64,000 nt of DNA from an uncultured Polaribacter sp. (GCA_943787375.1 CALSME010000005.1:1-64000); one strand, 5' to 3'. Positions 37,296 to 48,741 are shown, counted from the stretch's first letter. The notes: generated by a model from the sequence alone, not told the origin. Numbers and translations are program-made.

Positions 37296-38543
37296 TTGTT
37301 GAATTTTATAAAAAACAGTATTTGTATGCGTTGGATTGGAATGATTGTCTTGTTGTTGGTTGTAGTACTTCTGGAATTGTATGCATTTCAGGCGCTGAAA
37401 ACAGTTTCAAAAAGTAAAATTTTTCGCTATTCTTGTGTTTTTGTTAGCCTTGCAGTCTATTTCAACTTTTTATATATAGCACTCACCTATGACCGAACTC
37501 AAGGGCAAACGCCCCAGTTTCAAATGGCAATGGGCCTCATGCTAACAGTTTTATTGCCAAAAATTGTCATTTTAATTGTTTTGTTTGGAGAAGATATTTA
37601 TCGATTGTTTTTAAAACTCTTTTCAGTACTATCCACAGGAGAAACCCAACCCATTGCAAACAGAAGAAAATTTATTTCTCAAATTGCTTTAGGTTTGGCG
37701 GCCCTTCCTTTTGCCTCTTTTATTTACGGAATCATTCAAGGGAAGTACAACTATAAGGTCATTAAATACAATTTGACCTTTCCAGATTTGCCCGCGGCGT
37801 TTGACGGTTTTACCATTACGCAAATTTCGGACATTCACTCGGGAAGTTTTACCAACAAAGAAAAAATACAATATGGAGTAGATTTAATCAATCAGCAACA
37901 ATCGGACATGATGTTATTTACTGGAGATATTGTAAATAATAAGGCCGATGAAATGGACAATTGGATTGATGTTTTTGATAAATTGGAGGCCAAAGATGGA
38001 AAGTTCTCTGTGCTGGGAAATCATGATTATGGCGATTATATGGATTGGAAAAATCCAGCAGAAAAAGTCAAGAATTTTCAAGATGTAAAAGACATTCATC
38101 AAAAAATAGGCTTTGATTTGTTATTGGATGAACACCGTTATTTAGAAAAAGAAGGACAAAAAATAGCACTTTTGGGGGTTGAGAATTGGGGGAAAGGATT
38201 CAACCAAGCAGGCGACCTTCAGAAAGCATCTAAAGACATTAAAAAGGAAGACTTTAAGATCTTAATGTCGCACGACCCAAGTCATTGGGAATACAAAGTA
38301 AAGCAAGACGATTTCAATTATCATTTAACCTTAAGTGGGCATACACATGGTTTGCAAATGGGGATTGAAATTCCAGGTTGGATCAAATGGAGCCCTTCAA
38401 AATATGTATACAAACAGTGGGCTGGCTTGTATGAAGAGGCCGGAAGATACATTAATGTAAATCGAGGTTTTGGTTATCATGCGTTTCCTGGACGTGTCGG
38501 AATTTGGCCTGAAATTACCGTCATTACTTTGAAGAAAGGTTGA
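37296..38543 (+). CDS. Metallophosphoesterase with N-terminal membrane domain
   Basis: ITQISDIHSGSF, TGDIVNN, VLGNHDYGDY, LSGHTHGLQ. Confidence 0.92.
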   Translation: MLNFIKNSICMRWIGMIVLLLVVVLLELYAFQALKTVSKSKIFRYSCVFVSLAVYFNFLYIALTYDRTQGQTPQFQMAMGLMLTVLLPKIVILIVLFGEDIYRLFLKLFSVLSTGETQPIANRRKFISQIALGLAALPFASFIYGIIQGKYNYKVIKYNLTFPDLPAAFDGFTITQISDIHSGSFTNKEKIQYGVDLINQQQSDMMLFTGDIVNNKADEMDNWIDVFDKLEAKDGKFSVLGNHDYGDYMDWKNPAEKVKNFQDVKDIHQKIGFDLLLDEHRYLEKEGQKIALLGVENWGKGFNQAGDLQKASKDIKKEDFKILMSHDPSHWEYKVKQDDFNYHLTLSGHTHGLQMGIEIPGWIKWSPSKYVYKQWAGLYEEAGRYINVNRGFGYHAFPGRVGIWPEITVITLKKG

Positions 38544-38630
38544 TAACCAACCGTTTTAATTAGATTTTGTATCTTTGTAAGCTAATGTTTCAAAAATTTA
38601 AACATTTCTACCCCATAAAAAATTTGTAGA

Positions 38631-38924
38631 ATGACAAAATTTGGTGAGTTAATAAGTGTTGAAAAACCTGTTCTAATCGACTTCTATTTCGATTGGGATG
38701 ATATCGATAATGGCATCGAAACGTTACGCGACGTTGCTGCAGCTTTGGGAGACAGTGCCAAAGTGATTAAAATTGACATTAAAAAGAATGAACCACTTGC
38801 GGAAGCTTTGCGAGTGAAAGGCAATCCTACTTTTATGATTTATAAAAATGGCGAAATGAAATGGCGCCAAACAGGAGAGCAAGATGCAAATACCTTGATT
38901 GGGATGGTGCAACAGTTCGTATAA
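38631..38924 (+). CDS. Thioredoxin-like protein (lacks CXXC)
   Basis: KPVLIDFYFDWDDIDNGIETLRDVAAALGDSAKVIKIDIKKNEPLAEALRVKGNPTFMIYKNGE; no CxxC at WCxxC position. Confidence 0.8.
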   Translation: MTKFGELISVEKPVLIDFYFDWDDIDNGIETLRDVAAALGDSAKVIKIDIKKNEPLAEALRVKGNPTFMIYKNGEMKWRQTGEQDANTLIGMVQQFV

Positions 38925-39057
38925 GGTTACAAAAATATTTTCCTTTAGATCTTACAATGTGCTTTTCTTTAATGGCATATTTTTGCCTATAATAAAACCC
39001 CAATATTCTAGCAAAGAAGCTTCATAAAGGGGGTGTTATTTTGGGTTGCTATTTATA

Positions 39058-42000
39058 CTATTCTTTTAAAAGCTCTAAATCTTCTGGAGCTGTTTCTTGG
39101 TTTGGTATAATGTGTTGAAACAATTCCAAGGTGCCATTGAACTCGTCTTGTAGTTTTTTAAAGTAGCTATAGTCTACTTCGTTGTCTTGTACTTGTTCTA
39201 AAACACCTCTGTATAAATAACGAAACGTTAAATCGAAGTCTTCAAAAATCAAATCGAATTCTTCTTTTGTAAAGGTACTGTGCCAAACTAATCTCTCTCG
39301 AAAGAGTCCAATTAAGGTTTCGGCAGTCTTTCTTGCTTTTTCGACCGCTCCTAATCTGTAATACATTTCTGGATAGTCTAACGATAAGCTATAGTGATCA
39401 AAATCCTTGATCGGCATTTTATCTAACGATAAATCTAGCATCTCTATGGCTTTTATGGTGTCTCCTTGGACTGCAAATGCTGTTGATAAGCGCATTAAGC
39501 TGTTTCGCATAGAAATTGCATTTCGCTTGCTTTGTTCGTCTAAATAGATTTTTCCATCATTGATATTTCGCCAATTCCACTTTTGTACATTACTGTACAT
39601 TTTCTCAGGATCGATGCGGCCCATATCAAACAAGCTTTTCTTTCCAATAGGTGTTTTTATCGGTACCAATTTGTAGCCCAAACCATCCAATTGAAGGTAA
39701 TCTTTCAACCAAATGTATTCTTCATCAGCATTGGAGCCTCCAGTGAAATAGAGTGGCTGTTTCCAATCGTTGTTGGCTAAAATATCGAGCATTAAAATCC
39801 TATTTTTGGTAATTCCGCGATCAATTTTAATGTCGATGTAATCCACAATTTTATCAGCGTCTTTTGCTTTTACAATGCCTGAATTTAGGACGTTTTCTTT
39901 GTTTACAGGAATTCGAATGTTGTTTGCAGGCAGTATTTTTTCTGGAACATCGTCTCCATCCAAATCATAAAAAGTTCGAGAATCTTGACTTTCAATCCAA
40001 CGCATAAATTTCTGAATTGTAATGGTCGCATCTTTTGGAATGGCTCTTAATTCGTCAAAGTAATACGCAACGTCTAAACTTCCAAATTTATAGAGGTCGT
40101 GGGTTAATTGGGAAGGAATTGGAGGCGCATCATAAGTTGCGCGTTTCATTTGATCAATATACCAATCGGTTGCAAAAAGACTAGTGTTGATTAATTTCAC
40201 ATCTGTTCGAATGCCTTCTACTTCTTGAAGGTACCAAAGCGGGAACGTATCATTGTCTCCAATAGTAAACATAATGGCATTCGGGTCACAGGACTCTAAA
40301 TAGGCCTGCGCATTTAAATGTGCTGTATAACGATTGGAACGGTCGTGGTCATCCCAGTTTTGTGTTCCCATTAATACTGGAACGGCAAGCAGAGATAGGG
40401 TGGAAATTGCCACTGCGATCGTCTTTTTATTTCCATATTTTTTGAACGCTTCATACAGCGCTAAAACGCCAAAGCCAATCCAAATGGCAAAAATGTAAAA
40501 ACTCCCAACAACGGCATAATCTCTTTCTCGGGGTTCAAAGGGTTTTGGGTTGGTGTAAAAAATAATAGCCAATCCTGTGAAAGCAAAGAAGAGGAGCAAT
40601 GTGAAAAAGTTTTCTTTGTCCCATTTTATTTGATAAAACAAGCCCATCAATCCTAAGAGGAGGGGTAAGAAATAATAGGTATTTCTTCCTTTGTTCTCTA
40701 AAACATAGGAAGGTAGTTTTTGTTGCGAACCGATTCTTGCTTCGTCAATAATATCAATGCCGCTTAACCAGTTTCCGTTATTAATATCTAAGTTTCCTTG
40801 AATGTCGTTTTGTCTTCCAACAAAGTTCCACATAAAATAGCGCCCATACATGTAGCCAAATTGGTAGTTGACCATAAATTTTAAGTTTTCACCAAAAGTG
40901 GGTCTTCTTTTACTTTCTTGCGGAATGCCAGCAATGGCTTTGTATCGTTCGATAACACTTGGAGTAGGGTCTACCATTCTTGGAATGAAGCCTTTGTGCT
41001 TGTCCGAATAGTTTTGCAATACATTTTTGTATTTATTGACAATGATATATTTCCCATCTTTCTTTTCATACTTCGGCTTGTCATCTTTTCTTGGAGTACT
41101 AGCGCTTATTTCTCTATCATAAGAATTCGAATAATAGGTGTCATAAAAAACATTGGCATCTCCATATTGCTCTCGGTTGTAGTAGGCCAATAGCTCGCGT
41201 GCACTCGATGGATTGTTTTCGTTAATGGTGGTATTTGCATTGGCTCTAATAGGCAACATGATCCAAGAAGAAAAACCAATCATGATAAATAGTAAGGATA
41301 AAATAAGCGTGTTTGCAGCTACTTTGTCTTTTTTACGCGTCCAGTTTAATCCAACGTAAAAAAGTGCAACCAATACAATTCCTGCGATGATGGTTCCGGA
41401 GTTGTAGGGCATGCCAATAGAATTGATAAAAAACAATTCTGAGGAACTAAAGAATTGTAAGGTAAAAGGGAATAAAAATTTAAAAACAAACATTAATACA
41501 ACTACTGAGATTACCGTGGCAATGGTGGTAGTTTTAAGATTGATTTCTTTATAGGTTTTAAAGAAATACAACATTACTATGGATGGAATCACCAATAAGG
41601 AAAGAATGTGAACACCAAAGGACAAACCAACAACAAAACTAATTAATACCAGCCACTTATTACCTCTCGGAGTTTGCATTTCACTCTCCCACTTGAGACC
41701 CAGCCAGAACAGTAGGGCCATTAAAAAAGACGACATTGCATACACTTCACCTTCTACGGCACTAAACCAAAAACTGTCAGAAAAGGTATATGCCAGAGAT
41801 CCAACGACACTGCTTCCTAAAATTGCGATGTATTTCCCATCTGAGAGTACACCCGATTTTAAGGCAAGCTTTTTACCTAAGTTAGAAATGGTCCAAAACA
41901 TGAATAGAATGGTAAATGCACTCGCGAGGGCAGACATGAAGTTGACCATTTTAGCAATTTCTGTTACATCGGTCGTAAACATTGCAAAAAAGGCACCTAA

Positions 42001-42183
42001 CATTTGGAAAAGAGGCGCTCCAGGTGGATGGCCTACTTCTAGCTTAATGGCTGTAGAGATATACTCTCCAACATCCCAGGAGCTTACGGTGGGCTCAATG
42101 GTTAATGTATAGGTGATGAGCGCAATTGCAAAGATTAACCAACCTAAAATAAGATCCCACTTTTTGAAGTTTACTGCTGTCAT
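39058..42183 (-). CDS. DUF2723 family large membrane protein
   Basis: N-terminal LTIEPTVSSWDVGEYISTAIKLEVGHPPGAPLFQMLG; 1041 aa. Confidence 0.9.
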   Translation of the reverse strand: MTAVNFKKWDLILGWLIFAIALITYTLTIEPTVSSWDVGEYISTAIKLEVGHPPGAPLFQMLGAFFAMFTTDVTEIAKMVNFMSALASAFTILFMFWTISNLGKKLALKSGVLSDGKYIAILGSSVVGSLAYTFSDSFWFSAVEGEVYAMSSFLMALLFWLGLKWESEMQTPRGNKWLVLISFVVGLSFGVHILSLLVIPSIVMLYFFKTYKEINLKTTTIATVISVVVLMFVFKFLFPFTLQFFSSSELFFINSIGMPYNSGTIIAGIVLVALFYVGLNWTRKKDKVAANTLILSLLFIMIGFSSWIMLPIRANANTTINENNPSSARELLAYYNREQYGDANVFYDTYYSNSYDREISASTPRKDDKPKYEKKDGKYIIVNKYKNVLQNYSDKHKGFIPRMVDPTPSVIERYKAIAGIPQESKRRPTFGENLKFMVNYQFGYMYGRYFMWNFVGRQNDIQGNLDINNGNWLSGIDIIDEARIGSQQKLPSYVLENKGRNTYYFLPLLLGLMGLFYQIKWDKENFFTLLLFFAFTGLAIIFYTNPKPFEPRERDYAVVGSFYIFAIWIGFGVLALYEAFKKYGNKKTIAVAISTLSLLAVPVLMGTQNWDDHDRSNRYTAHLNAQAYLESCDPNAIMFTIGDNDTFPLWYLQEVEGIRTDVKLINTSLFATDWYIDQMKRATYDAPPIPSQLTHDLYKFGSLDVAYYFDELRAIPKDATITIQKFMRWIESQDSRTFYDLDGDDVPEKILPANNIRIPVNKENVLNSGIVKAKDADKIVDYIDIKIDRGITKNRILMLDILANNDWKQPLYFTGGSNADEEYIWLKDYLQLDGLGYKLVPIKTPIGKKSLFDMGRIDPEKMYSNVQKWNWRNINDGKIYLDEQSKRNAISMRNSLMRLSTAFAVQGDTIKAIEMLDLSLDKMPIKDFDHYSLSLDYPEMYYRLGAVEKARKTAETLIGLFRERLVWHSTFTKEEFDLIFEDFDLTFRYLYRGVLEQVQDNEVDYSYFKKLQDEFNGTLELFQHIIPNQETAPEDLELLKE

Positions 42184-42352
42184 ATATTTTTGTAATAGTC
42201 TGTGGCGAATTTAGTAATTATTACGAATAAAATCTCAATTCTTCCTTTTTACCGTACAGAAAATAGCATAAAAATTTGTTAAAGAATTTTTTTTTAAAAA
42301 AATGCTTGTAGGATTGAAACTTTGGTTTAAATTTGCACCCGCATTACCGCAT

Positions 42353-42424
42353 TGGCCTATGGTGTAATTGGTAACACACCGGTTTTTGGTACCGACATTC
42401 AAGGTTCGAGTCCTTGTAGGCCAA
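42353..42424 (+). tRNA. tRNA-Gln (TTG anticodon)
   Basis: TGGCCTA/TAGGCCA acceptor, loop TTTTGGT, T-arm GGTTCGAGTCC. Confidence 0.93.
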
Positions 42425-42426
42425 CA

Positions 42427-42465
42427 AAAAGCTTCAAATTTTTAAATTTGAAGCTTTTTTATTTT
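42427..42465 (+). terminator. Terminator after tRNA-Gln
   Basis: AAAAAGCTTCAAATTTTTAAATTTGAAGCTTTTTT. Confidence 0.8.
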
Positions 42466-42484
42466 AAAAGGAGTTTTGAAAGGG

Positions 42485-43312
42485 TTAAATTTTAAAAGTC
42501 AACATGGGTTTTAAAGCAGATTTAGACAGACTTTTAGCAACACTTCCATTAAACAAATGCGACAAACCACTTCTTCCATGTGTTGTTAATGCGATGATAT
42601 CTGCGTTTTTATTTCTAGAAAAATTTAAAATTCCTGTTTCAATAGAAAAATCGCAGTAAACATTGATCGAGTGTTTTGGCAATTTGTAATCGCTAATAAA
42701 GTTTTTTATTTTTGCCTCTGCCTCCAAGGTGCTTTCAAATTTATCGGGCGTATTTATTTTTAGTAAATGAATTTTACTTTTAAACAGGTGTGCAAAAGCT
42801 AAAAATTTTTCAAAAGCGATACTGTTATCTTGATTAAAGTTAGAGGCAAACACCAAATCTTTAAGTTTAAATTTTTCAGCATCTTTCTTTATAACAAGAA
42901 CAGGTGCTTTAGAGGTTCTTACCACTTTTTCTGTATTAGAGCCGATTAGTATTTCTTCAAACTCAGAATGTCCTTTAGAACCCATTACAATTAAATCTAC
43001 CGCTAGTTTGTCTGCATATTTTAAAATCCCTTCATAAGGAACTTGTAGTTTTATGATGTGTTGGACCTCGATGTCTTTAGAAAAAATACGCTCTTTAAAA
43101 CGCACGATCTTTTCTTTTGTTTTTCTAAGATACAACATACTTTCTGGAATGCTAAACCGACTTCCTGCAGTCATATCAATAACCCCTGAAGGTAATTCGA
43201 TGAGATGAAGTAAGTAAATAATACTTTCAGATTTTTCTGCAATTTTATTTGCAATTTTCGACGCAAATTCGGATTGTTTAGAAAAGTCAATAGGGACTAA
43301 AATTTTTTTCAT
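42485..43312 (-). CDS. Universal stress protein (tandem UspA)
   Basis: KILVPIDFSKQSE...VMGSKGHSEFEEILIGSNTEKVVRTSKAPVLVI; second domain LTTHGRSGLSHLFNGSVAKSL. Confidence 0.93.
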   Translation of the reverse strand: MKKILVPIDFSKQSEFASKIANKIAEKSESIIYLLHLIELPSGVIDMTAGSRFSIPESMLYLRKTKEKIVRFKERIFSKDIEVQHIIKLQVPYEGILKYADKLAVDLIVMGSKGHSEFEEILIGSNTEKVVRTSKAPVLVIKKDAEKFKLKDLVFASNFNQDNSIAFEKFLAFAHLFKSKIHLLKINTPDKFESTLEAEAKIKNFISDYKLPKHSINVYCDFSIETGILNFSRNKNADIIALTTHGRSGLSHLFNGSVAKSLSKSALKPMLTFKI

Positions 43313-43384
43313 ATAAGAAGAATTTAGGTTAGAACTTAGTGCAATTAAAGATACAAAAAATAAATGATTTCAACTCTTTTTGCT

Positions 43385-43405
43385 AATTCACAAACATTGT
43401 AGTAT
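43385..43405 (+). promoter_or_regulatory. Bacteroidota-type -7 promoter element upstream of rimP
   Basis: TATATTTGC resembling TAnnTTTG. Confidence 0.5.
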
Positions 43406-43440
43406 ATTTGCACCGAAATCAGAACTGTTGAGAAAATGAA

Positions 43441-43466
43441 GGGGACCAAAAGTCCCCTCTTTTTAT
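43441..43466 (+). promoter_or_regulatory. Terminator-like hairpin in rimP-nusA-infB leader (candidate attenuator)
   Basis: GGGGACcaaaaGTCCCC followed by tcTTTTTaTaTTT, between promoter and rimP start. Confidence 0.6.
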
Positions 43467-43474
43467 ATTTTAAG

Positions 43475-43933
43475 ATGAACGAAAAGGTAAAAGATTTATT
43501 AGAGGAAGCACTAGCAGTTAACGAATCTTTGTATCTGATAAGTTTTGAAATATCAACAAATAATAGAATTCAAATTGTTATTGATGGGGATCATGGAGTT
43601 GCGCTAAGCGAGTGTATGCGTATCAGTAGAAACATAGAAAATAATATCGATAGAGAAGTTTATGATTTTTCTTTAGAGGTTTCTACACCCGACATTGCCC
43701 ATCCAATAAAAGTAAAAAGACAGTATGTTAAAAATATTAATAGGATATTAAAAGTAACAACTGCAGAAGAGAATTTTGAAGGAACTTTAGCCCAAGCGAC
43801 AGACGATGCCATTGTTTTGAAGTGGAAAGCAAGAGAGCCTAAGCCAATAGGTAAAGGAAAAGTTACTGTAGAGAAAACAGCAACTCTTTTATATACAGAG
43901 ATTAAAGAAGCAAAAGTGAAGATTGTATTTTAA
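43475..43933 (+). CDS. rimP: Ribosome maturation factor RimP
   Basis: Position upstream of nusA; VSTPDIAHPIKVKRQYVKNINRILKV. Confidence 0.92.
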   Translation: MNEKVKDLLEEALAVNESLYLISFEISTNNRIQIVIDGDHGVALSECMRISRNIENNIDREVYDFSLEVSTPDIAHPIKVKRQYVKNINRILKVTTAEENFEGTLAQATDDAIVLKWKAREPKPIGKGKVTVEKTATLLYTEIKEAKVKIVF

Positions 43934-43944
43934 GCAAGAATGTA

Positions 43945-45201
43945 ATGGAAAATATAGCATTAATTGATTCGTTTTCAGAATTTAAAGATAACAAAAGTAT
44001 AGACAGGGTAACCCTAATGTCTATTTTAGAAGAAGTTTTTAGAGCTGCCTTAAAACGAAAGTTTGGTTCCGATGATAATTTTGATATCATCATCAATCCA
44101 GACAAAGGAGATTTAGAAATTTGGAGAAATCGAATTGTGGTCGCAGACGGTTTTTCTGAAGATGATAATGAAGAAATAGAATTAGCAGAAGCCAGATTGA
44201 TTGAGCCAGATTTTGAAATTGGTGAAGATGTATCTGAAGAAGTGAAGCTAATCGATTTAGGAAGAAGAGCAATTTTGGCATTGCGTCAAAACTTGATTTC
44301 TAAAATATTTGAACACGATAGCACAAATATCTTTAAGCAATTTAAAGATTTAGAAGGTGATTTGTACAGTGCAGAAGTGCACCACATTCGTCACAATGCA
44401 ATTATCTTGTTGGATGATGAAGGAAATGAAATTGTTTTACCGAAAAGTGAGCAAATACGTTCCGACTTTTTTAGAAAAGGAGATTCAGTAAGAGGTGTGA
44501 TTAAGTCGGTAGAATTAAGAGGGAATAAACCTGCAATTATTTTATCAAGAACATCACCAGATTTCTTAAATAAATTGTTTGAGCAAGAAATTCCAGAAGT
44601 TTTCGATGGTTTAATTACCGTAGAACGTGTGGCTAGGATTCCTGGTGAAAAAGCAAAAGTGGCAGTAGATTCTTATGATGATAGAATTGACCCCGTTGGA
44701 GCTTGTGTTGGTGTAAAAGGATCTAGAATTCACGGGATCGTTCGTGAGTTAGGAAACGAAAACATAGACGTTATCAATTATACAAAAAATGAACAGTTGT
44801 TTATTTCAAGAGCATTAAGTCCTGCAAAAGTGACTTCGATGGAAATTGAAATGTATGAAGAAGAACGAAATGGTAAAAAAGGACGTGTAAGCGTACTATT
44901 AAAGCCAGAAGAAGTTTCCAAAGCAATTGGTAGAGGTGGAGTGAATATTCGTTTGGCAAGTGAATTAACAGGCTACGAAATAGACGTTCAAAGAGAAGGT
45001 TTAGAAGAAGAAGATGTTGAGTTGACTGAATTTACTGACGAAATAGAAGATTGGATTATTGTTGAATTCAAGAAAATTGGTTTAGATACTGCAAGAGGCG
45101 TTTTAGATGCAAGTGTTGCAGAATTGGTAAAAAGAACCGATTTAGAAGAAGAAACAATTGTAGATGTTCAAAGAATCTTGAAAGAAGAATTCGAAGAGTA
45201 A
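43945..45201 (+). CDS. nusA: Transcription termination/antitermination protein NusA
   Basis: IDPVGACVGVKGSRIHGIVRELGNENIDVI; KH domains. Confidence 0.97.
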   Translation: MENIALIDSFSEFKDNKSIDRVTLMSILEEVFRAALKRKFGSDDNFDIIINPDKGDLEIWRNRIVVADGFSEDDNEEIELAEARLIEPDFEIGEDVSEEVKLIDLGRRAILALRQNLISKIFEHDSTNIFKQFKDLEGDLYSAEVHHIRHNAIILLDDEGNEIVLPKSEQIRSDFFRKGDSVRGVIKSVELRGNKPAIILSRTSPDFLNKLFEQEIPEVFDGLITVERVARIPGEKAKVAVDSYDDRIDPVGACVGVKGSRIHGIVRELGNENIDVINYTKNEQLFISRALSPAKVTSMEIEMYEEERNGKKGRVSVLLKPEEVSKAIGRGGVNIRLASELTGYEIDVQREGLEEEDVELTEFTDEIEDWIIVEFKKIGLDTARGVLDASVAELVKRTDLEEETIVDVQRILKEEFEE

Positions 45202-45267
45202 TCGACCAAGAAAAAGAATTAAAGTAAAAAGTTTATTTTTACAGAATTAAAGGCTAAAATATATTAT

Positions 45268-48120
45268 ATGTCTGAAGGCAAAACAATGAGGCTTAATAAA
45301 GTTTTAAGAGAATTAAATATTTCTCTAGATAGAGCTGTAGAATTTCTAGGAAAAAACGGACACGACGTTGAAGCTAGACCTACTGCTAAAATATCTGGAG
45401 ACGTATATCAAGTTTTACTTGATGGTTTTCAAACTGACGCAAGCAAAAAAGCAGCATCTAAGGAAGTTGGTGAAGAAAAACGAAAAGAGAAAGAAGCGAT
45501 TCGTTTGGAACATGAAGCTAAATTAGAAAAGAAAAGAGCAGAGGACGAAAAAAAAGAAGAAGTTATTTTAAAAGCTAAAGCCGAAAAATTAGCATTTAAG
45601 ACTGTTGGTAAGATAGATATCAATAATCCAACGGGTAAAAAACAACCCGAAGCAGTAATAGAAGCGCCAACCCCTGTTGTGGAAACAGAAAAAGAGGTGG
45701 TCGCTGCAACAGTTCCTTCAAAAGAAGCGCCTAAAACTGTTGAAGAAACGCCTAAAGAAGAAAAGGTGGTTGCCGAAAAATCAAAAGCAGTAGCGAAAGA
45801 AGTTGCCAAAGTAGAGGTAAAAGAAGCGGCTAAGAAAATTACTGCTGTTGAAAAAGAAGCAACACCTATTGTTACAAAACAAAAAGTAGCAGAAGAAAAA
45901 GCAAAAGAAGTAACCGCAGAAAATGCAGAAGCGTTGGTTACTCAATATAAAAAATTAGACGGTCCTAAGATAACTGGGAAAACGATTGACTTAAAGCAAT
46001 TCGACAAGCCGAAAAAGAAAAAGCCAGAAGCAAAGCCTGCAAACGCCAACGATCCTCGAAAGAAACGAAAGCGAATTAACAAGCCAACAACAGGTTCTGG
46101 AACTCCTTCCAGAAGTGGTGGAGGTGGAGTCGGAAGACCTCAAGCAAGAAGCGGAAGTGGAAAACCACCTTTTAATAGAGGTCGAGTAAATCAAACTCCT
46201 GTTAAAAAAGAAGAGCCTACAGAAGCAGAAATTCAGAAGCAGGTTAGAGATACGTTGGAGAAACTTCAAGGGAAATCTAGCAAAGGAAAAGGAGCGAAAT
46301 ATCGTAGAAATAAAAGAGAAGCACGTAGAGAGCATACAGAAGCAGAACTAGAGGCACAAACATTAGACAACAAAATCTTAAAAGTAACCGAGTTCGTTAC
46401 TGTAAGTGAAGTTGCCATTATGATGGATGTTCCAGTAACAAATATTATTTCTTCTTGTATGATGCTTGGAATGATGGTGACCATGAATCAGCGTTTAGAT
46501 GCTGAAACTTTGGTGATCGTAGCAGAAGAATTTAACTATACGGTAGAGTTTATAGGAGCTGAAGTAGAAGAAGCGATTGAAGAAGTACAAGACAAACCAG
46601 AAGATATGATTACTCGTGCGCCAATTATTACGGTGATGGGACATGTGGATCATGGAAAGACGTCTTTATTAGATTATATTAGAAAAGCAAATGTAATAGA
46701 GGGAGAAAGCGGAGGAATTACGCAACATATTGGAGCCTATTCTGTAGCCGTTGGCGAACAACAAATTGCATTTTTAGATACACCAGGTCACGAAGCGTTT
46801 ACCGCAATGCGAGCCCGTGGTGCACAAGTAACCGATTTAGTAATTATTGTAGCCGCAGCAGATGATGATGTGATGCCGCAAACGAAAGAAGCAATTTCTC
46901 ATGCACAAGCTGCAGGAGTCCCAATTATTTTTGCAATAAATAAGATTGACAAGCCCAATGCCAATCCAGACAATGTGAAAACGCAATTAGCAGCTATGAA
47001 TTTATTAGTTGAAGATTGGGGTGGTAGTATTCAATCACAAGATATTTCTGCAAAAACTGGAGAAGGAGTTCCAGAATTGTTAGAGAAAGTTTTATTAGAG
47101 GCTGAAGTTTTAGAATTAAAAGCAAATCCAAATAAAAATGCAGTTGGTGCGGTTGTGGAAGCATTGCTAGATAAAGGAAGAGGATATGTTTCTACGATCT
47201 TAGTACAAGCAGGAACCTTAAAAATTGGAGATTACTTATTAGCTGGTAAACACAGTGGAAAAGTAAGAGCCATGTTTGATGATAAAGGAAACAACTTAAA
47301 GGAAGTAGGTCCTTCGACGCCAGTATCTATCTTAGGATTGGATGGAGCGCCACAAGCAGGAGATAAATTCAATGTATTTGATGACGAACGAGAAGCAAAA
47401 CAAATTGCTTCGAAACGTTCTCAATTACAACGTGAGCAATCTGTTCGAACTCAGAAAACATTAACCTTGGATGAAATTGGACGTAGAATTGCATTGGGAG
47501 ACTTTAAAGAGTTGAACATTATCTTAAAAGGAGATGTAGATGGTTCTGTAGAAGCATTGACAGATTCTTTCCAGAAATTATCAACCGAGGAAATTCAAGT
47601 AAATATTTTACATAAAGGAGTTGGAGCCATTACAGAAAGTGATGTGTTATTAGCTACCGCTTCAGATGCAATTATTGTAGGTTTTAACGTTCGTCCGCAA
47701 GGAAATGCGAGAGTCATTGCAGATAGAGAAGAAGTAGATATTAGAACGTACTCTATTATTTATGATGCAATTGGTGACTTAAAAGATGCGATGGAAGGAA
47801 TGTTATCTCCAGACATGAAAGAGGAAATCAGTGGTAATGTAGAAATTAGAGAAGTGTATAAAATTTCGAAAGTAGGAAACATTGCAGGGTGTATGGTTAT
47901 CTCTGGTAAAATCTTTAGAGATTCTAAAATTAGAATTATTAGAGACGGAATCGTTGTTCATGACGGTGTATTAACCTCTTTAAAACGTTTCAAAGACGAT
48001 GTAAAAGAAGTAACCAAAGGATATGATTGTGGACTTCAATTGAAAGGGTATAATGATATTGAAGAAGGAGATACTATTGAAGCTTATAAAGAAGTAGCAG
48101 TAAAGAAAAAATTGAAATAA
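45268..48120 (+). CDS. infB: Translation initiation factor IF-2
   Basis: [35 protein letters not shown]. Confidence 0.98.
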   Translation: MSEGKTMRLNKVLRELNISLDRAVEFLGKNGHDVEARPTAKISGDVYQVLLDGFQTDASKKAASKEVGEEKRKEKEAIRLEHEAKLEKKRAEDEKKEEVILKAKAEKLAFKTVGKIDINNPTGKKQPEAVIEAPTPVVETEKEVVAATVPSKEAPKTVEETPKEEKVVAEKSKAVAKEVAKVEVKEAAKKITAVEKEATPIVTKQKVAEEKAKEVTAENAEALVTQYKKLDGPKITGKTIDLKQFDKPKKKKPEAKPANANDPRKKRKRINKPTTGSGTPSRSGGGGVGRPQARSGSGKPPFNRGRVNQTPVKKEEPTEAEIQKQVRDTLEKLQGKSSKGKGAKYRRNKREARREHTEAELEAQTLDNKILKVTEFVTVSEVAIMMDVPVTNIISSCMMLGMMVTMNQRLDAETLVIVAEEFNYTVEFIGAEVEEAIEEVQDKPEDMITRAPIITVMGHVDHGKTSLLDYIRKANVIEGESGGITQHIGAYSVAVGEQQIAFLDTPGHEAFTAMRARGAQVTDLVIIVAAADDDVMPQTKEAISHAQAAGVPIIFAINKIDKPNANPDNVKTQLAAMNLLVEDWGGSIQSQDISAKTGEGVPELLEKVLLEAEVLELKANPNKNAVGAVVEALLDKGRGYVSTILVQAGTLKIGDYLLAGKHSGKVRAMFDDKGNNLKEVGPSTPVSILGLDGAPQAGDKFNVFDDEREAKQIASKRSQLQREQSVRTQKTLTLDEIGRRIALGDFKELNIILKGDVDGSVEALTDSFQKLSTEEIQVNILHKGVGAITESDVLLATASDAIIVGFNVRPQGNARVIADREEVDIRTYSIIYDAIGDLKDAMEGMLSPDMKEEISGNVEIREVYKISKVGNIAGCMVISGKIFRDSKIRIIRDGIVVHDGVLTSLKRFKDDVKEVTKGYDCGLQLKGYNDIEEGDTIEAYKEVAVKKKLK

Positions 48121-48138
48121 AATTTTCAATATAGTTCA

Positions 48139-48170
48139 AAAAAAACGCCGCAATTTGCGACGTTTTTTTT
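48139..48170. terminator. Bidirectional terminator between infB and SPOR protein
   Basis: AAAAAAAACGCCGCAATTTGCGACGTTTTTTTTT. Confidence 0.75.
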
Positions 48171-48173
48171 TGT

Positions 48174-48542
48174 TTATTTACTCATTGGAATGATTATAGC
48201 ACCCGGAAACTTCTTGTTTATTTCTCTCAATCCTCTAGCAGCCTCTAAGGTTGTTTTGTAGCTACCAACTTGTATTTTCCATTCCGGTGCATTGTATTTT
48301 AGGTAGGTCGCTATCGATGGAAATTCGATGCGAAATTTCGCTCTAATGGTCTTAACACGCTTTTCACTTCCGTTGTAAAGTTGAATGCGGTACCCAATGC
48401 CTTTGCGCTCATTGTAGGCTCTTTTCTTCTCAATGATCGCGCGAATGCTGTCATTATCATTGTTTTGTGATTGTGCGTGGCTAGTGGAATTCCCAAGGCA
48501 AAATAAGCAGGCAAAAGTGAGTAAAATTACTTTTATGTTCAT
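48174..48542 (-). CDS. SPOR domain protein
   Basis: YRIQLYNGS...WKIQVGSYKTTLEAARGLREINKKFPGAIIIP. Confidence 0.8.
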   Translation of the reverse strand: MNIKVILLTFACLFCLGNSTSHAQSQNNDNDSIRAIIEKKRAYNERKGIGYRIQLYNGSEKRVKTIRAKFRIEFPSIATYLKYNAPEWKIQVGSYKTTLEAARGLREINKKFPGAIIIPMSK

Positions 48543-48741
48543 TGTTTATATTCTTTCTACAAAAGTAACAACTTGTAACATACTATATTGTAAAAAATGT
48601 TATTTAGAACTATTATAAATTAATATTTAAGATTCCTTTCGCTTTTTAAAATTTAGCAATAAGTAGTACTTTTGTACAACTGAATCATGGGTTAATTTTG
48701 AATCAGTTTTTAACTAGAATATTTAAATTATAGTTGTAAAT

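Noticed and set aside
45429-45809. Ser/Phe-rich 126-aa ORF antisense to infB
   Set aside because: Mirror of the low-complexity Lys/Glu N-terminal region of IF-2.
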